From NCBI GenBank assembly GCA_026874595.1, contig CM049322.1, positions 47,029,840 through 47,093,839 on the forward strand: a stretch of DNA of 64,000 bases. Reading direction: 5' to 3'. The translations under genes were made by a program, and so were the position numbers. The stretch comes from Sipunculus nudus. Its lineage: Eukaryota; Annelida; Sipuncula; Golfingiida; Sipunculidae. A model generated the notes under the pieces. It was not told where the DNA came from, searched no databases, and was given only the letters and a program-made list of their open reading frames with translations. Positions 24,641 to 37,200 of this stretch are shown piece by piece (positions within the stretch are counted from its first letter, which is position 1; each line of letters begins with the position of its first letter).

Positions 24641-25605
24641 GATAAAATAGATTCATATCTCATCGAGCACCTTTGAGGCATATTCAAGCACAGATCACCA
24701 TTCAAATGTTCATAACAGTTAAAGAACTCCATTGATACTTTTGTGTTGTTTTTCTGTCATTCAGTAAACTCAGATGTACCAATATTACATTCACTGAAGA
24801 AAAACACATAATAATTCTAATACATACACCGAACCATCAGTTTATCTGTCCTAGAAGAATTGTGCCTGTGCTGTCCCTCCATTTTGTCTCCCCAAATCCG
24901 ACTTGCAGCATCTGAGGTTCAGTAAGTATAAAAGGTGGCGGCACGTGAATTACTTTGAATGACTGCGATGAATGAATCGGTTAGGGTTTTATAAGGACAG
25001 TAAGACACGAAACACCGCTAGGACAATCACAGGACGCTAATTTACATGCGAAGATAGTTTAGCCCTGATCGGACCTGTAGCAGCAGAGAGGAGGCAAGGT
25101 GGTCGTGTCCATGTTTTATTTAAAAAAAGCAATTTACATACGTTGGTCAAACTAACATATGTTATTGTGCTTAATAAGGGGAAATTACAGTGGCCACCAT
25201 TGTTTTAGCTTCCTCATGACTACCTGTAACAAATAGATTGACAGTAAATGTTTTGTTAAGTTATGACAATCATTCTAAATATAGAATAGAACACTAAGCA
25301 AATAGATACATTAGGAAACTTTTTTTTTGTGGAGACAGCTCTTTTATATCATTATTCACTACATCTTAAAACATATCGTAAATGATCATTGTCATACATT
25401 GCATATACAGTATCACCTAGTTACATAAAATACATACTACACAAATTTTTTTAATGCACTTATTAGCGCCTATTCACACTGTTATAAACATTGCACTAGT
25501 GTACACATAATTGCCTTGTGACTAGCTACATACCACATGTTACAATTTCATCCTACAGATTAATATTAGTGTAGGGATGACACAAGATTAAAAAAAATTA
25601 TTCCT
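24641..25605. other. 3' flank of the lysozyme gene
   Basis: It should contain the 3' UTR. I find no canonical AATAAA within 300 bp of the stop; a variant AGTAAA lies at about 24762. Beyond that the sequence is AT-rich without recognised features. Confidence 0.45.
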
Positions 25606-25970
25606 TTATATACAAATGCATTCTTAAGGCGATTTGTTCTAATCACTGGTAAGGCTAAACTTTCTCCTGATCGCAAGAATTTAAAATTGCCATTCAAGGG
25701 GTGAGATTCATCTTTCATGATTTTGTTTACCATTTTCAGCATGTAAGTATCATATAAATCATGGAATTAGAGAGCATTTGCACCAATCTTCCAGGAAAAG
25801 TTGACAATTTTTCCCAGTTTGTGTCTATAATTACCATTTAGGCAAACATACCATACAGTGTGTGAGAAACAGAGAACAAATTCAATGATTGCCTCAGAGA
25901 AGAGTGACTGAATAATTTTGTCTACATTTAAATTCCTCAGTATCTCCTTGAATACATGTACTATACACTA
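25606..25970 (-). pseudogene. Non-LTR retrotransposon fragment, C-terminal end of reverse transcriptase
   Basis: Read on the minus strand, two frames separated by a frameshift and stop give the typical C-terminal end of CR1/Jockey/Rex-like LINE ORF2. First come FKEILRNLNVDKIIQSLF and, further on, the HKLGKIVNFSWKIG phrase. Then follow LKMVNKIMKDESHPLNGNF and ALPVIRTNRLKNAFV, matching the family's 'SHPL...LP..RTNR.K.SF' ending. Only the 3' part of the element is left, with internal stops, so it is dead. It lies directly between the lysozyme flank and the first GST duplication unit. Confidence 0.75.
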
Positions 25971-28217
25971 GCCTTGTCTTCCCTGTACCTCTTCTCTTTC
26001 AACTTTTTATTTTTTTATCACTAAATTGGATGGTACACATTGATTTTTGCTGAAGTAAAACAACATTGTTTTTTCACATTCAATTTCAGAAAGTTCTGTT
26101 CATACCAGCTGACATATATTCTGATTTGTGCCACATATGAATCTTCATTTCCATTTGTTATTTTACCAATAATAAGAGTAACATCTGCATATTATATTAC
26201 AGAACAGTTATATCAAACATATTATAAGTTCCTTAAGTAAACGTTGAAATGTAAAGAAATTTGACATATCATATACTGTAAGTAAAATGAACTTTCCATA
26301 GGACAAGGTCAGTCCATCGTGGTCACCTGGGTCACGTGTCCGGGCGCGCGTGATGAGACTTTGAGTATCAATTCACTCATACTTTAGATATCTAGCCATT
26401 TGCTAACAAAGAGTAAATATGGGTCGCGCGAAAAGCAGCTTATTAATTTGCATATTTATTACATGATCAATTATTATACGTGTGCAAAATCTGATGATAG
26501 CAGCTGTAACGGCTGTTGAAATATTTGGTAACAGTAGGGGCGTCAATACGGGGGGGGGGGTTATATACCCCTTCCACTGTCTAGCAACAACGGATTTCTA
26601 GATTTCTGAGTTTACTATTAACCATTATATATGAGCTTGGTTTGTAATTAATCTCTCCTGAAAACATAATACTTGTTTTCAAACACCAATACTTAGCTGT
26701 GATATGTTTGAAATGGGTCCCATAAATATACTTCGGGGAAAATGTGACATTTCAATATAAACTGAGCCCCCCCCCCCCCCCCCCCCCCCTCTGTGAAGCA
26801 AGTAACAGACAGTGACCGTGGGATAGCAGACGTTGCACCACTGCATTTATGACTCCATAGATTGTACAAATATATCGAGCGAAACTAACAAACAGGCGCC
26901 TCTTCATGCAAGAGACAAGATTACAACAGTGCACGTGATTACGACTAGAGATTGTAAACAATTAATATCAATTCCAGAATGTATTTCCGACCTACATACA
27001 TTTACGGGCATCGTAATAGAAAACAAACGATAACGCGTGATTAGAACTTACTCAACTGACACGTGAGACATTAGATAAGATCATAAATTAAACCGTATTA
27101 ATAAATAATCCTAAGTACCGTGACTTAGCGTTTCCCTTCAAGTTCGAGAGAGTTGGGGAATATGTGAGTGTGTGCATGCGTGCATGTATGTCCACGTTTG
27201 TGTGGTTAAATGCATATACGGGATTTTTGCACATGTAGCAACACTTTCTTGGCTCAAGTCTTGTTACTACAATTAATTGAATGATACAATAGGTTTAACA
27301 TATGTTTAAAGTACTACGTAAAATGGTAGGGGATTCAGAGGACAAAGCCTCCCCCATCCTTTTACGCCCGTAGCTACCCGTTTTAGGGTTTCAGTATAAT
27401 TTTACGGTCTGGTCCCCCTTTTTTCCGGACTTGCGAACCTTTTTTTTAGGTTCTGTCATTAATCATCCTGGGTTTCCCCTCATTCGCCAAAATCCTCTGG
27501 TGACAAACATTTTACTTGCTTATAGTTATACGATGATTTTATATGTGTGGTAGCATATTTCGAACAACATATTGCACAGTCAATGAACAATGTTACCTCC
27601 TAGAAACGTAAAACGACGGATTCAAACATATCACGGCCGCACTATAATATGCAACGCAATCCTCATTTATGGTTTATATATACTATTTGCCAAACACCGG
27701 TAAACGGTAATGACTAGTTTGAAATGATAATAATGTTCTTTTTTTAATAAAACCATAATGTTTATTGTTAAACATTCCATTTAGTTTTGCTGTTGTTATA
27801 ATGTACTCTGAACTGTATATGAATGTTCCTTATTGTCAACAAGGGAAACAAAAAATCATGCAACTAATCAATAGATTTTAGCATGTGGCATTGTAGGCAT
27901 TTACTTGACATTTTATTAACAATAGAGTTAACAAAGATAGCGCACACAAAAAGCTTTCTTTGCCTATTAATTATATCATCAATACGTATGCAAAATGTCA
28001 TGATGATAGCTGCAACGACTGTTGAGATATTTGGTAACAGGCAGTGAACGGTGGTCGGCTGACGCTGGACGCCGCGCCCTCGCGTAAGTTCATAAAATGG
28101 ATTAGAATATTTACCGAAACAATAAGACAATACAAAAGCAAATTAATTATTACGATATATCACTTTTCAGTGAAAGGGATTACAAGCATGAAATTTAGAA
28201 TGAAAACAAGTGAAGCC

Positions 28218-28371
28218 TGATTCAGCATTTTTCATCAGAAAGCAGCTATCTGTCCATGACCAGAAGCACGAAGGTCGTTGCGCAACATACATCGTCACGG
28301 GAGAAGCGAGTGTATTAAACCTGCGCGCGGCAACGATACCATTAGCCGACGACTCTCCTGAAGCGTTACAG
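28218..28371 (+). promoter_or_regulatory. GST copy 1 promoter and 5' noncoding exon
   Basis: This segment is strongly conserved in all three units (also 41314-41467 and 59635-59791). It has TGATTCAGCA at 28218-28227 (close to the Maf/NF-E2-type antioxidant element), a TATTAAA TATA-like box at 28313-28319, a likely start about 30 bp later, and a splice donor ACAG|GTGAGC at 28371/28372. The coding start lies 3.4 kb downstream, behind an acceptor CTTTATCAG just 5' of the ATG, so the first exon must be noncoding. Assignment as promoter is by inference from conservation and architecture. Confidence 0.55.
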
Positions 28372-28488
28372 GTGAGCATAGCAAATTATGTATTCTGCTT
28401 TCTCTGGTCATTTGCTGCAGGGATGTATGTGAAATAGATCCCGTACCGTGTACTGACACCTTAACCGGCTTGCTTATTGTTGTTTTAG

Positions 28489-28507
28489 GTAAGGAGCAGG
28501 TCAAGCA
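28489..28507 (+). other. Possible 19-nt noncoding microexon of GST copy 1
   Basis: GTAAGGAGCAGGTCAAGCA lies between a TTGTTGTTTTAG acceptor and a GTAAGTC donor. The same arrangement is kept at 41584-41602 and 59987-60005. It could be a 5' UTR microexon, or simply a conserved intronic motif. Confidence 0.3.
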
Positions 28508-29623
28508 GTAAGTCTAAAATTTAACACTGGTAATTTTAAGCAGTATTTATATCAGTTATATGATTATCTGTATCACTATGATAAGTATGACGTGTACAGA
28601 CAGGAGTCGCATCGGTGCTGATAAGCAAGACTTGTACTGTTGGCTTTATATTCGCGAGGCTGAAAATGCGCGATTTTTGTTCTTTTTGAACGTTTCACGA
28701 GGGTTTCATTTTCACGATTGACGGGAACCTGTAAAATTTAAGTAAAGCAGGATCTGTATTGATTTAAAATTTAGGAAAAAAAAAATCCTAAAAAGTCTTA
28801 CTAATTATTGGTCCAGTCATTGAATCATGACTTGTATCACAGTCGATATGTATCACAGCCAGTGAATACGTTAATGCATGGGCCAGATTCGAAACCGGCC
28901 TCAGATAAGGTTGCTGAATAGGTTGTTTTCAGAGGTCATCTTAGTTCATGGGCATCTTATTCCCAAGGGTTTCATACTCCGTATTATTTCACATTCGTGA
29001 ATATCGCGAAATTAAATCCCTCGCAAATAAAAAGGCAACTACAGTATACGCTATAGTAAACCTGGCCCTTCGATACTATATAAACATGATACCAAACACA
29101 ATTCCTTGAATCTCTCTCCCTAAATTGAATGCCCTCTGCAAACCTGTCCACTGTACCCAATGGCATATAGGTCAATCCCTGTAAATCAGATAAATGTGAT
29201 TTCCAGAAAGAAACTATGTATATAAACAAGGAAAGTTAAACAGATTCTCACATATTATCCGCTTTAATATGCAATTTGAACACTCACTTTTTCAGTAATG
29301 TGCGTGTTTTTAGTCGAATTATATTACTGGACATATATGACATATATTACAGAAATTGAAAATTTATATTCAATGGAATATTAACACATTTATACAATCG
29401 ATAGTTCTAGACAGCTTTATGCAGTAAAATAGAAAATACCTGATAAGGACTGACTTAATTGGCACGGCCAGATAAGAGCGGAAACCTCGCTGTATCAGTA
29501 AATATTCTTAATTAAGGAGCGTGACTAAGCGTCTTTCGTTCCGTGCAAGACAGTACGGCACGCTTGTGTGTGTCCATGCGGCCCCTGCACCTATCAGTGT
29601 TCATGTGAGGAGATTGCCTACTC

Positions 29624-29626
<3 letters not shown>

Positions 29627-29688
<62 letters not shown>
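29627..29688. repeat. (TA)n microsatellite
   Basis: A TA run in the 5' UTR intron of GST copy 1. Unit 2 has one in the corresponding place (43483-43532). Confidence 0.95.
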
Positions 29689-29690
<2 letters not shown>

Positions 29691-30789
29691 CCGACCTTTT
29701 ACTTATGATCCATTTGTTTATTTGTTTATTTGTACACTGTGGCCGTGGTTGGCTTCATATTCGTTGGGATAAATTTTCGCAATCTTCCGTTTTAAGTGTC
29801 TCCCGAGAGTTCCATTTCGATTTCGCCATAGATTAAACGATACAGTATATACATTAACATTTATATCACTGTTTGAAATTTAAAATTTTAAAAGTGAAGA
29901 CCTGTTAATGTGATCCTGTTAAGAGATACTGTATATCTTTATTTCTTAAACATTCCTTCGTATGCGGTGAGTATGTTTCAAGTGTCATTATATACGCCCG
30001 TTTATGACCAGACGTGTTATGGCATACCCACGGTCCGTCCGACTGTCTGTCCGGTCGTTGATTTTTGTATCGCCAAAATAACTTACCGGGGCTTTTATGG
30101 ATTTTCACGAAACTTGCCATAACTACTTAGCATCAGATAATCTCGCCCGTATTCTATTATTGGCAATATTCATGCATATTTAATAAGGTCAGCGGTCACT
30201 GGGAATATTTGTAGTGTCGCCTAAATAACTTTCCCAAAATCAGATGGATTTTCATTTAGTTCAACAAAATAATTTATAGATATAATATTTCGCCTATGTT
30301 CGATTTTCAGCTAAATCCATGCATATTAAATAATTTCAGTACGTCACCAAACTTTGGCGGTGCCGCGATGACTTACCAAAATCTTATAGATTATCATTAA
30401 ACTCATGATGAATATTAACTTGTACAGTTTCCCGCCTGAATTACATTCACAGCAAAATTCAAGCATATTTAATGAGGTCCTAGGTCCGATATGAGAACGA
30501 GTGTATGCACCATTTGCGATGCTTTGCTTTAAGATTTTTTTTCAATTTTTTTTTTATTACTTTTTTGTTGTTGGAGGTAACCGCCTCCATTTGTTAATGC
30601 TAGCTTAACTAATTATATGTACATCTGCAGATTTCCATTCCGGTTTCGGACTACGTGACAGGGCAGTATCACACGCTTCATCTCATTTTATATCCTGGCG
30701 TTAACCAGGCCCGGTTACTACTGCACCTGCGGGCTCTGAGTTGGTAATCATACCACCGAGGACCCCCCAAAGGCGCACTCGTTTGTTAA

Positions 30790-30870
30790 TGAAACACGGC
30801 CGTTCCCATTAAGCCTGCAGAGCGCTCACCCTGGGTGAGGGCCGACCGTGAATAACCTCACCGCCTCGGT
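30790..30870 (-). mobile_element. SINE-1 fragment, minus strand
   Basis: The reverse complement matches the body of the SINE at 44852-45010 (CCGAGGCGGTGAG, CACCCAGGGTGAG, CTCTGCAGGCT, ACGGCCGTGTT). The orientation and position differ from the unit 2 copy, so it is an independent insertion. Confidence 0.6.
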
Positions 30871-31803
30871 ACCAAAGGAAAAACAATATTTACAATTTTT
30901 TTGGAAACATAGGATGCTGGTAATAGGAATGCAGATTACTTCGGGTCGGCTTCAGGGCGGGAAAAAAAAGAGAAACTAGAAATCTAGATTTGTATCCATT
31001 TCAGCAGTTTTCCCCGTTGTCCCAGAAAGCAGTAGTGACAGCCTGCCACCCCAAACGTCGATTTTAGATGAACTGAAGAACGATGGGCCCTATCGGTTTA
31101 TTTACGATGCCTGAGTGTCATATTGTCATGGCTAAGAAAGCAGCAAATCAGGTCATTGCGTCATCATTGGAGAGTGACGGATTACGTCATTGAGGATAAA
31201 CCATTTTTTTTGTTTATATCCATTTATTTTATTAATATTATTGCAAAAATCATACAATACACATGCATTTCATACATTTTTTACACAGTCACATCAAATA
31301 CAATGTATACAATTTATAGCATACTTCCTGGATATTATTTCAATCTTACTTCAAAATTCCAACGCGTGTAATTTGTATATGCAGTATATACAAGAATAAA
31401 AATTTCCCCATGCTTTCCAGTACTTAACCTACGAAAGCTACAGTATGTAATAATTAAAAGATATTGAAGAAAACCTTGTCGATCCATCAAATAACATGCA
31501 GCGTGATGATGAATGTTAATTGATTTTATTTGTAAATCTAGAAATCTGCATTACAAGAAACACATGCCTCCGCCATGAGGGCATTCACGTATTAGACCCA
31601 TATTCCCAAGGTCATTTGTGCATACTTTACTTAACATGTGTGAATATTCATTGATGATGTTCTTGAATCCGTATCATATGTGCCAGGTCCTCGCCTAAAT
31701 CTTATTGTTTCTCAATTGGCCAACTCCTGAAATGCTCTGAAATGCTCATGATAATTTTATTGTTTTTTTATTTTTGTTTTCCTTTATCAGTGACGACTTA
31801 AAG

Positions 31804-34800
31804 ATGCCATCCTACAAGCTTATTTACTTCGATTTCAAGGGTAGGGCGGAAACGGCCCGGATGCTGTTCGCGCTTGCTGGTCAGTCTTACGACGATGTCC
31901 GTCTGGAATATAAAAGTAAAGAATGGAACGAATATAAACCAAGTGAGTACTGGTCCGCATGTCCATGCATCGAACACTGTAATAAAATTAAACCGGTGTC
32001 GGGCCATATCAGAGATTTTTTTCAATTAAGTGTTATTACAAAAAGTTCGATTCGAGAGCAGTAAAATGGGAACATGAACAATAATCCCCGAAGGGGGTTT
32101 AACCTTGCCTGTGGCAGCCTTGGTTGCCTTCAGCTACCAGGTCCAAAACAGTATTAAACGATGCTCCAATGCGCGGCTCACCGGCATACATTCCTCAGAC
32201 TACATCCGTGGAGAAAAAAGACATCGCAAGTTGAACATCTAGGTGTTTTTCACAACATTACAAAGAACATTACTTACCAGAAATGGTTTGAACAAATGCA
32301 ACGCATTAAAAAATGTTGGAGACATTAAACCCCTGCTAGAATGATCATTGCCTTGACGGACACAAAAAAAAAACCTCTAACGATGCGGTCAGGACACTTA
32401 ATAACCTCCCTCCCCCCCCCCCCTGCTTTTTGAATGCATAAGAAATGTCTTGACAGTCCAGTTATGCTTCAGGGTCCAGCTGTAATTAGTCAGCATACAT
32501 AAACTGACCAATTATAAATCGGGCCTATTATCCCCAACACAAGCTGTTCCCTGGCTTTTAACCTATCAGTCCAAATTGATAAAACACTCACTCCCCGAAC
32601 TCCACAGGAGTGGCACCTTTGAAAAGCGTACACATAAACCTAAATAAACATGCGCCAACATAACAATCCAGGAAACACAGCTCTTCCACCTGGGCAGGAT
32701 GTAACATAATTTATCTGGCTTTGCATATTAGAGCCTCACGTCCCCTCCTCAGCCCCAGAATGAAACACGAATCTCAACAAATCTTCATCAATTCAATTTC
32801 ATGTCTGATGACACACTCCTCACACAGCGGTTTACACCGCATTCGTTCAAGATCTCCTTCGTTTTAACCGCTGCTTTATTTGCATTTTTTTCGGGGTCTC
32901 GGCACCAGGGCTGCATTGCACATGGGCAATAATCAGACCCACGAGAGCAGGGTCCATCAGATTTAAAAGTTGGAATTAATTGGGAAATGCGATTGGTCTA
33001 TTCATTGGTCTGTTTACAATTGCTTTCCCTGTGCGAGCCCTTGTGGTGTGACCATAAGAATCTTGCTGTACAAAGCAGCGGTTACAAAGAAGGAGATAAA
33101 GAACCACTGCAGTGTATTACCGCTGCGCAAGGAGTAAAGTCTCATTTTTATTTTTTTTATTTTCATTATTTCTGACACCAGACATAGAAAACCAGAGTTC
33201 CAGGGTACATTCCTATTTGATACATGTAACACTAGTTTATCTTTATCCGAATAGGAGGGACAGTACGCCAACATATCATGAACTTATTATTTTATACTTT
33301 AGAGTGTTTTTTTAAAGTAAAATGACAAGAAAATTCGTTCCCCAATCCTGTCCATTTAAAAAGAAACAAGGAACTGTGCTCTCTTTAATACGCTTACAAA
33401 TATTGTGTATCGTTAGAAGTATTAAATTTGTTTACTTTTTTTTATAAATTAATGGATTTGGCAAAACTAGCCACATTATCATTATTTTTAATATTTATTT
33501 CGTATATTGTTCCTTTATTTCAGAAACTCCATTCGGGTATTTACCTCTTCTGGAGGTGGATGGCGTTGTCATCGCTCAAAGCCATGCCATATCAAGGTAC
33601 CTGGCCAAAACGTTTGGTAAGCTGCGTGGTGATGACTTTAAATTCTATGTGGAATTTTAAACTACATCGATGCCTATATATCTTAGTATGCTTCCTGTCA
33701 TATGTTAATCGATGATTCAGTAAACAAACCGGGCGCGCGTCACTGTCGGACAAATAGTCCAAGGTATATGTAAGCTCATCACATGGTAAAGTGCGTGTAC
33801 TAAATTCGTAACTATGTGGTTCATTGACCTCGGTGTCATAAAGGATCCTTCAATATATGCCTTAAGATTGACAAAATTACAACCCTTTTACTCTCTCCTA
33901 CCCAACCTGCTTATCTTGTTGATGCCATATCTCCCCTTTGTGCTCGTGAAGTGACACACAATTCACACAACCTAAAATATCTAAAATGATAAATGCAAAG
34001 TAAAAGTATGAAAGAATAAAGAAAGAAATAATTAATAGGAAAGCAGGGCATCTTGCGATTTTGATAAGAAACTCGCACCCTAGTGTGAAAACGCTTTAAT
34101 ACTGCCACCGGCATCTGGCTACTGCATGGTCTAACATCTGACATATCACATTTTCTTTCACCAAACCACACAGTATCCCTGTACAAAGCAGCTATTATAT
34201 CTTAAATCCTTATACTCTCATGGTGACAGGTAAAGATTTACTTTTCACTTTCCGAACCTTCTTCAGGTTTTGCGGGTAAAACCCCTCTGGAGGCGGCCCG
34301 TGCTGATATGATCGTTGACACAATGGAAGATCTCGTGCAACCACTAACCGAAATAATCGTGTGTCAGGATGAAGGTAAAAAGGTGGGTTTTCTGAAATAG
34401 TAATTTTCACATTCACCCGGATCAATCTGTCATTTGGTGTATGTCGGACCAGGTAGAATTAGAATAAAATATTGAAAGCATGTAAACGTAATAACCTCTT
34501 TTTTGTCTCAGCGCGTAATGAATTCTAAAAAGCAAACAAGCAAACAAAGAGACAGAAAGGCATACATGTTGCTAAAACGTGTAAACAGTCAAGCGTACAG
34601 TGACATAGTTACCACAGGATTTACAAACAAACCAATAGACCAATGAACTCTTAATGTTCCACCACCTTAGGCTGAAATTAAGAAGAAATACACGACCGAA
34701 ACACTCCCAACCATGTTGGCCAGTCTTGAAAAGGTATACTGCTTGAACAACAATGGATCCGACTTCCTTGTCGGTGATGGGGTACGTATTTTGCCATACT

Positions 34801-35335
34801 GTTTCTATTATTATTTAATCTAAAAGCTTTGATGTCGCAGAATTTAGGAAAAGGGTACATCTGAAAAGGACAAGGATATGCGTACCTATGATGTCACAGT
34901 TAGACATATATATATGTGTTTGTGTGTGCATCCGTTGGAAAAAGACGGTTCTATCTGATAATTCTGCAAAATAGTTTTATAATGCGCTGGTGGGGACTTG
35001 ATGTCTCATATTTTAAGCCTCCGCTTTTTGCAGGGACATTTTTTTCATGTGATTCATTTACATGATATAAAGATAACTTGTGCTAGAATCGTGAACTTAT
35101 TGCATGTGTGTGTGTTTAATTTGCATATGGATTTGATGAACCAGTCATAATATATTCACTCTTTTAGCTGACCTGGGCGGATCTGTGTTTCATGAACCTC
35201 ATCACCTGGCCGGGCATGTTTGAGATAGAGGTACCGTGGGAAAAAGCGCCAAAACTGAGGGCTCTGAAAGTGAGAGTAGAGGCCATACCAGCGATCGCAG
35301 ATTGGATCAAGAAGAGGCCACAGACTCAATTCTAA
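31804..35335 (+). CDS. Sigma-class glutathione S-transferase, copy 1
   Basis: Five coding exons: 31804-31942, 33524-33616, 34267-34382, 34671-34781, 35168-35335. They total 627 bp, 208 aa plus stop, with GT-AG introns and consistent phases. The N-terminal thioredoxin-like domain starts MPSYKLIYFDFKGRAE, with the catalytic Tyr8 that activates glutathione. Residues 48-60 (TPFGYLPLLEVDG) and Gln65-Ser66 (AQSHAISRYLA) form the rest of the glutathione site. The C-terminal helical domain runs from about residue 79, with LTWADLCFMN and a WIKKRPQTQF end. The family is cytosolic and dimeric. Members conjugate glutathione to electrophiles or isomerise prostaglandin H to D, and S-crystallins derive from it; which activity applies here cannot be read from sequence. 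The 5' noncoding exon is probably at 28371 and upstream. Tandem AATAAA signals lie at 35419-35429. Confidence 0.95.
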
Positions 35336-35418
35336 AAACCCGAAACAAAGGAAAGGATTTGTTTTCAGTAGAAATTTGCCGATTTTCAGTTCCAGTCGCT
35401 CATACATTTGTTTCAAGA

Positions 35419-35429
35419 AATAAAATAAA
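35419..35429 (+). terminator. Polyadenylation signals, GST copy 1
   Basis: Two overlapping AATAAA hexamers about 85 bp after the stop codon. Confidence 0.6.
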
Positions 35430-36961
35430 CATTATTACATTTAATTTTTCAATTATGTGTTTTAAACTGTTTAGTAAAGCATTTCGTTGTCATCAATTTT
35501 TTTTTTCTTCATGTGAATGTTACATCAAAAATTTAAAAAAAAATATGGTTGAAAATGAAGTCTCCCGTCAATACTTATTTAGCAAAAAAAGTGCCTAAGA
35601 ACTCACATTTAAGGCCATAAACAAAAAATAATGGACAATGGATTACTTTTTTTTCCAAGTCCACGGTGCATGTTTAAACATAATGAGGAAGAATATATAT
35701 GATCCGTCAAAATTAGCTGGATACGATTCTTTTCGAGGCCAATCACATGACCATAGATGTTTCTGTGGAAAAGACGTCACGGAATAAGAAATATCTTTCA
35801 AGCATGCGCCGTGTTAACAGAAAGCGTGTCGTTGACAAATATTGATTTTCGAGTTTAATAGTTGGTACAAGTAGTAACAGCCGTCACAATTTCCTCACTG
35901 AAAGATAGTGTTTTTGGGTAGAAACAACCACTGGCGAAAGGGTGTATACAGAGTAAGGGGGTTCATCCCTTGCGGATATTTTACTCAGCAGCCCCTTTAC
36001 AATGTAGTGATCGCCCCTCTGGTGAACGTTAAAACAACTTGGTCCAAGGGCAAAGATATAAAAACATATTGATTTTAATTGAATGATAAACCACATCGAT
36101 ACGGTCACTGATATGATATGCGTGCTGTATCGTCGTATCATTTAAAACCACGAAGTGATAACGGACTCGTGTCAAGTTTTTAGGAACTTGCTTTTGGACT
36201 GGAGGGTCCTGGAATCGGACTTTCACTCGGGCTCGGAGGTAAAGAGTCGATAAACAGACTGGGCCCATCTCGAGTCCAGCAAAAAAAAAATCTCTATCAC
36301 ATATTATAAAGACTATTGTACATGTAAGAATTACTGACAGAAAAATACAAAATAATAATGCTATATATACCAAGCTTTGCTCAGCATTAAAAACTAATAA
36401 TGCAATTAATCATTATTAATAAACACACGTGTAAATTTCTTTGAAAACATACATGATAATCTAAAATTTTCATTTTAAGGGTATTTGTATAGGACCTGAA
36501 CACAGGTTCAAAACGACTCGAACGCGAAAGAGGTTGACTCAGACTCGTACTTAATGGACTCGGACTGGGCCTGAATTCTGACTTGCCAGACTCGGATGGA
36601 GTAGACTCGACTTCATCACTGACTGAAAAACAAAAACTGCAAACAATTATATACAGGTTATACTGTTAACCTAAACTATAATCTGAGTTATTGATAAAGC
36701 TGATTTTCGTATATTAACCTTTTGAGACTTATATAAGATCACGTATTGCTGTATGATTGATAAGGAACGTATAAACATATATTCTTTATAAAGATTTCGG
36801 TCCTTCCATCGATTCCATTGCCTTATGTAATGATTTTTCCTTATTTGTTCATGAAACACTTCCCACAGGGCTTTTAGATTTCCATTTTGTTGAATGGTTA
36901 TTTAAACTCTGAATTTAAATAAATGCGCTTTGTTGTTTACAAGGAATATAAAGCATTAGGC
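35430..36961. other. 3' flank of GST copy 1
   Basis: No gene is seen. It holds two patches rich in GACTCG/CGAGTC words (36160-36285 and 36490-36620), also present in unit 2 (56145-56265 and 56480-56600). It also contains the two intact sites matching the positions of the BEL element (near 36105) and the miniature LTR element (near 36733) in unit 2. Confidence 0.6.
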
Positions 36962-37200
36962 ACTTGGACAGCTGAGTTGTAAAACGCTCGGCCTTCTCCG
37001 CTGGCGACTCGGGTTCGATTTCCGGCGTGGCTATGACAGTGGGTTGTAGGGGGCCGTCCAAGATCGGTGGTTTTCTCTCGAACTTCCAGTTTTTCCTTCA
37101 CCTTTACCGAATATCAGGAGCCAACGTCCGGGCCACGGCGAGTGTCTCGTATTAGGTATTATACCTAGTTTTACAATCCATGTAAAATAAATAAAGTTTA
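36962..37200 (+). mobile_element. SINE-2, tRNA-derived
   Basis: A tRNA-like head with a degenerate A box (CAGCTGAGTTG at 36969) and B box (GGTTCGATTTC at 37012). Their starts are 43 nt apart, close to the spacing in tRNA genes. A unique body and an AT-rich tail with AAATAAATAAAG follow. A homologous copy sits at the same place in the next unit (57371-57612), so it predates the duplication. Confidence 0.7.

Noticed and set aside
31798-32064. Frames extending GST exon 1 past the donor, and the opposite-strand frame (also 45874-46317)
   Set aside because: Homology to GST stops exactly at the GTGAGT donor and resumes at exon 2. The opposite strand is a shadow of the exon.
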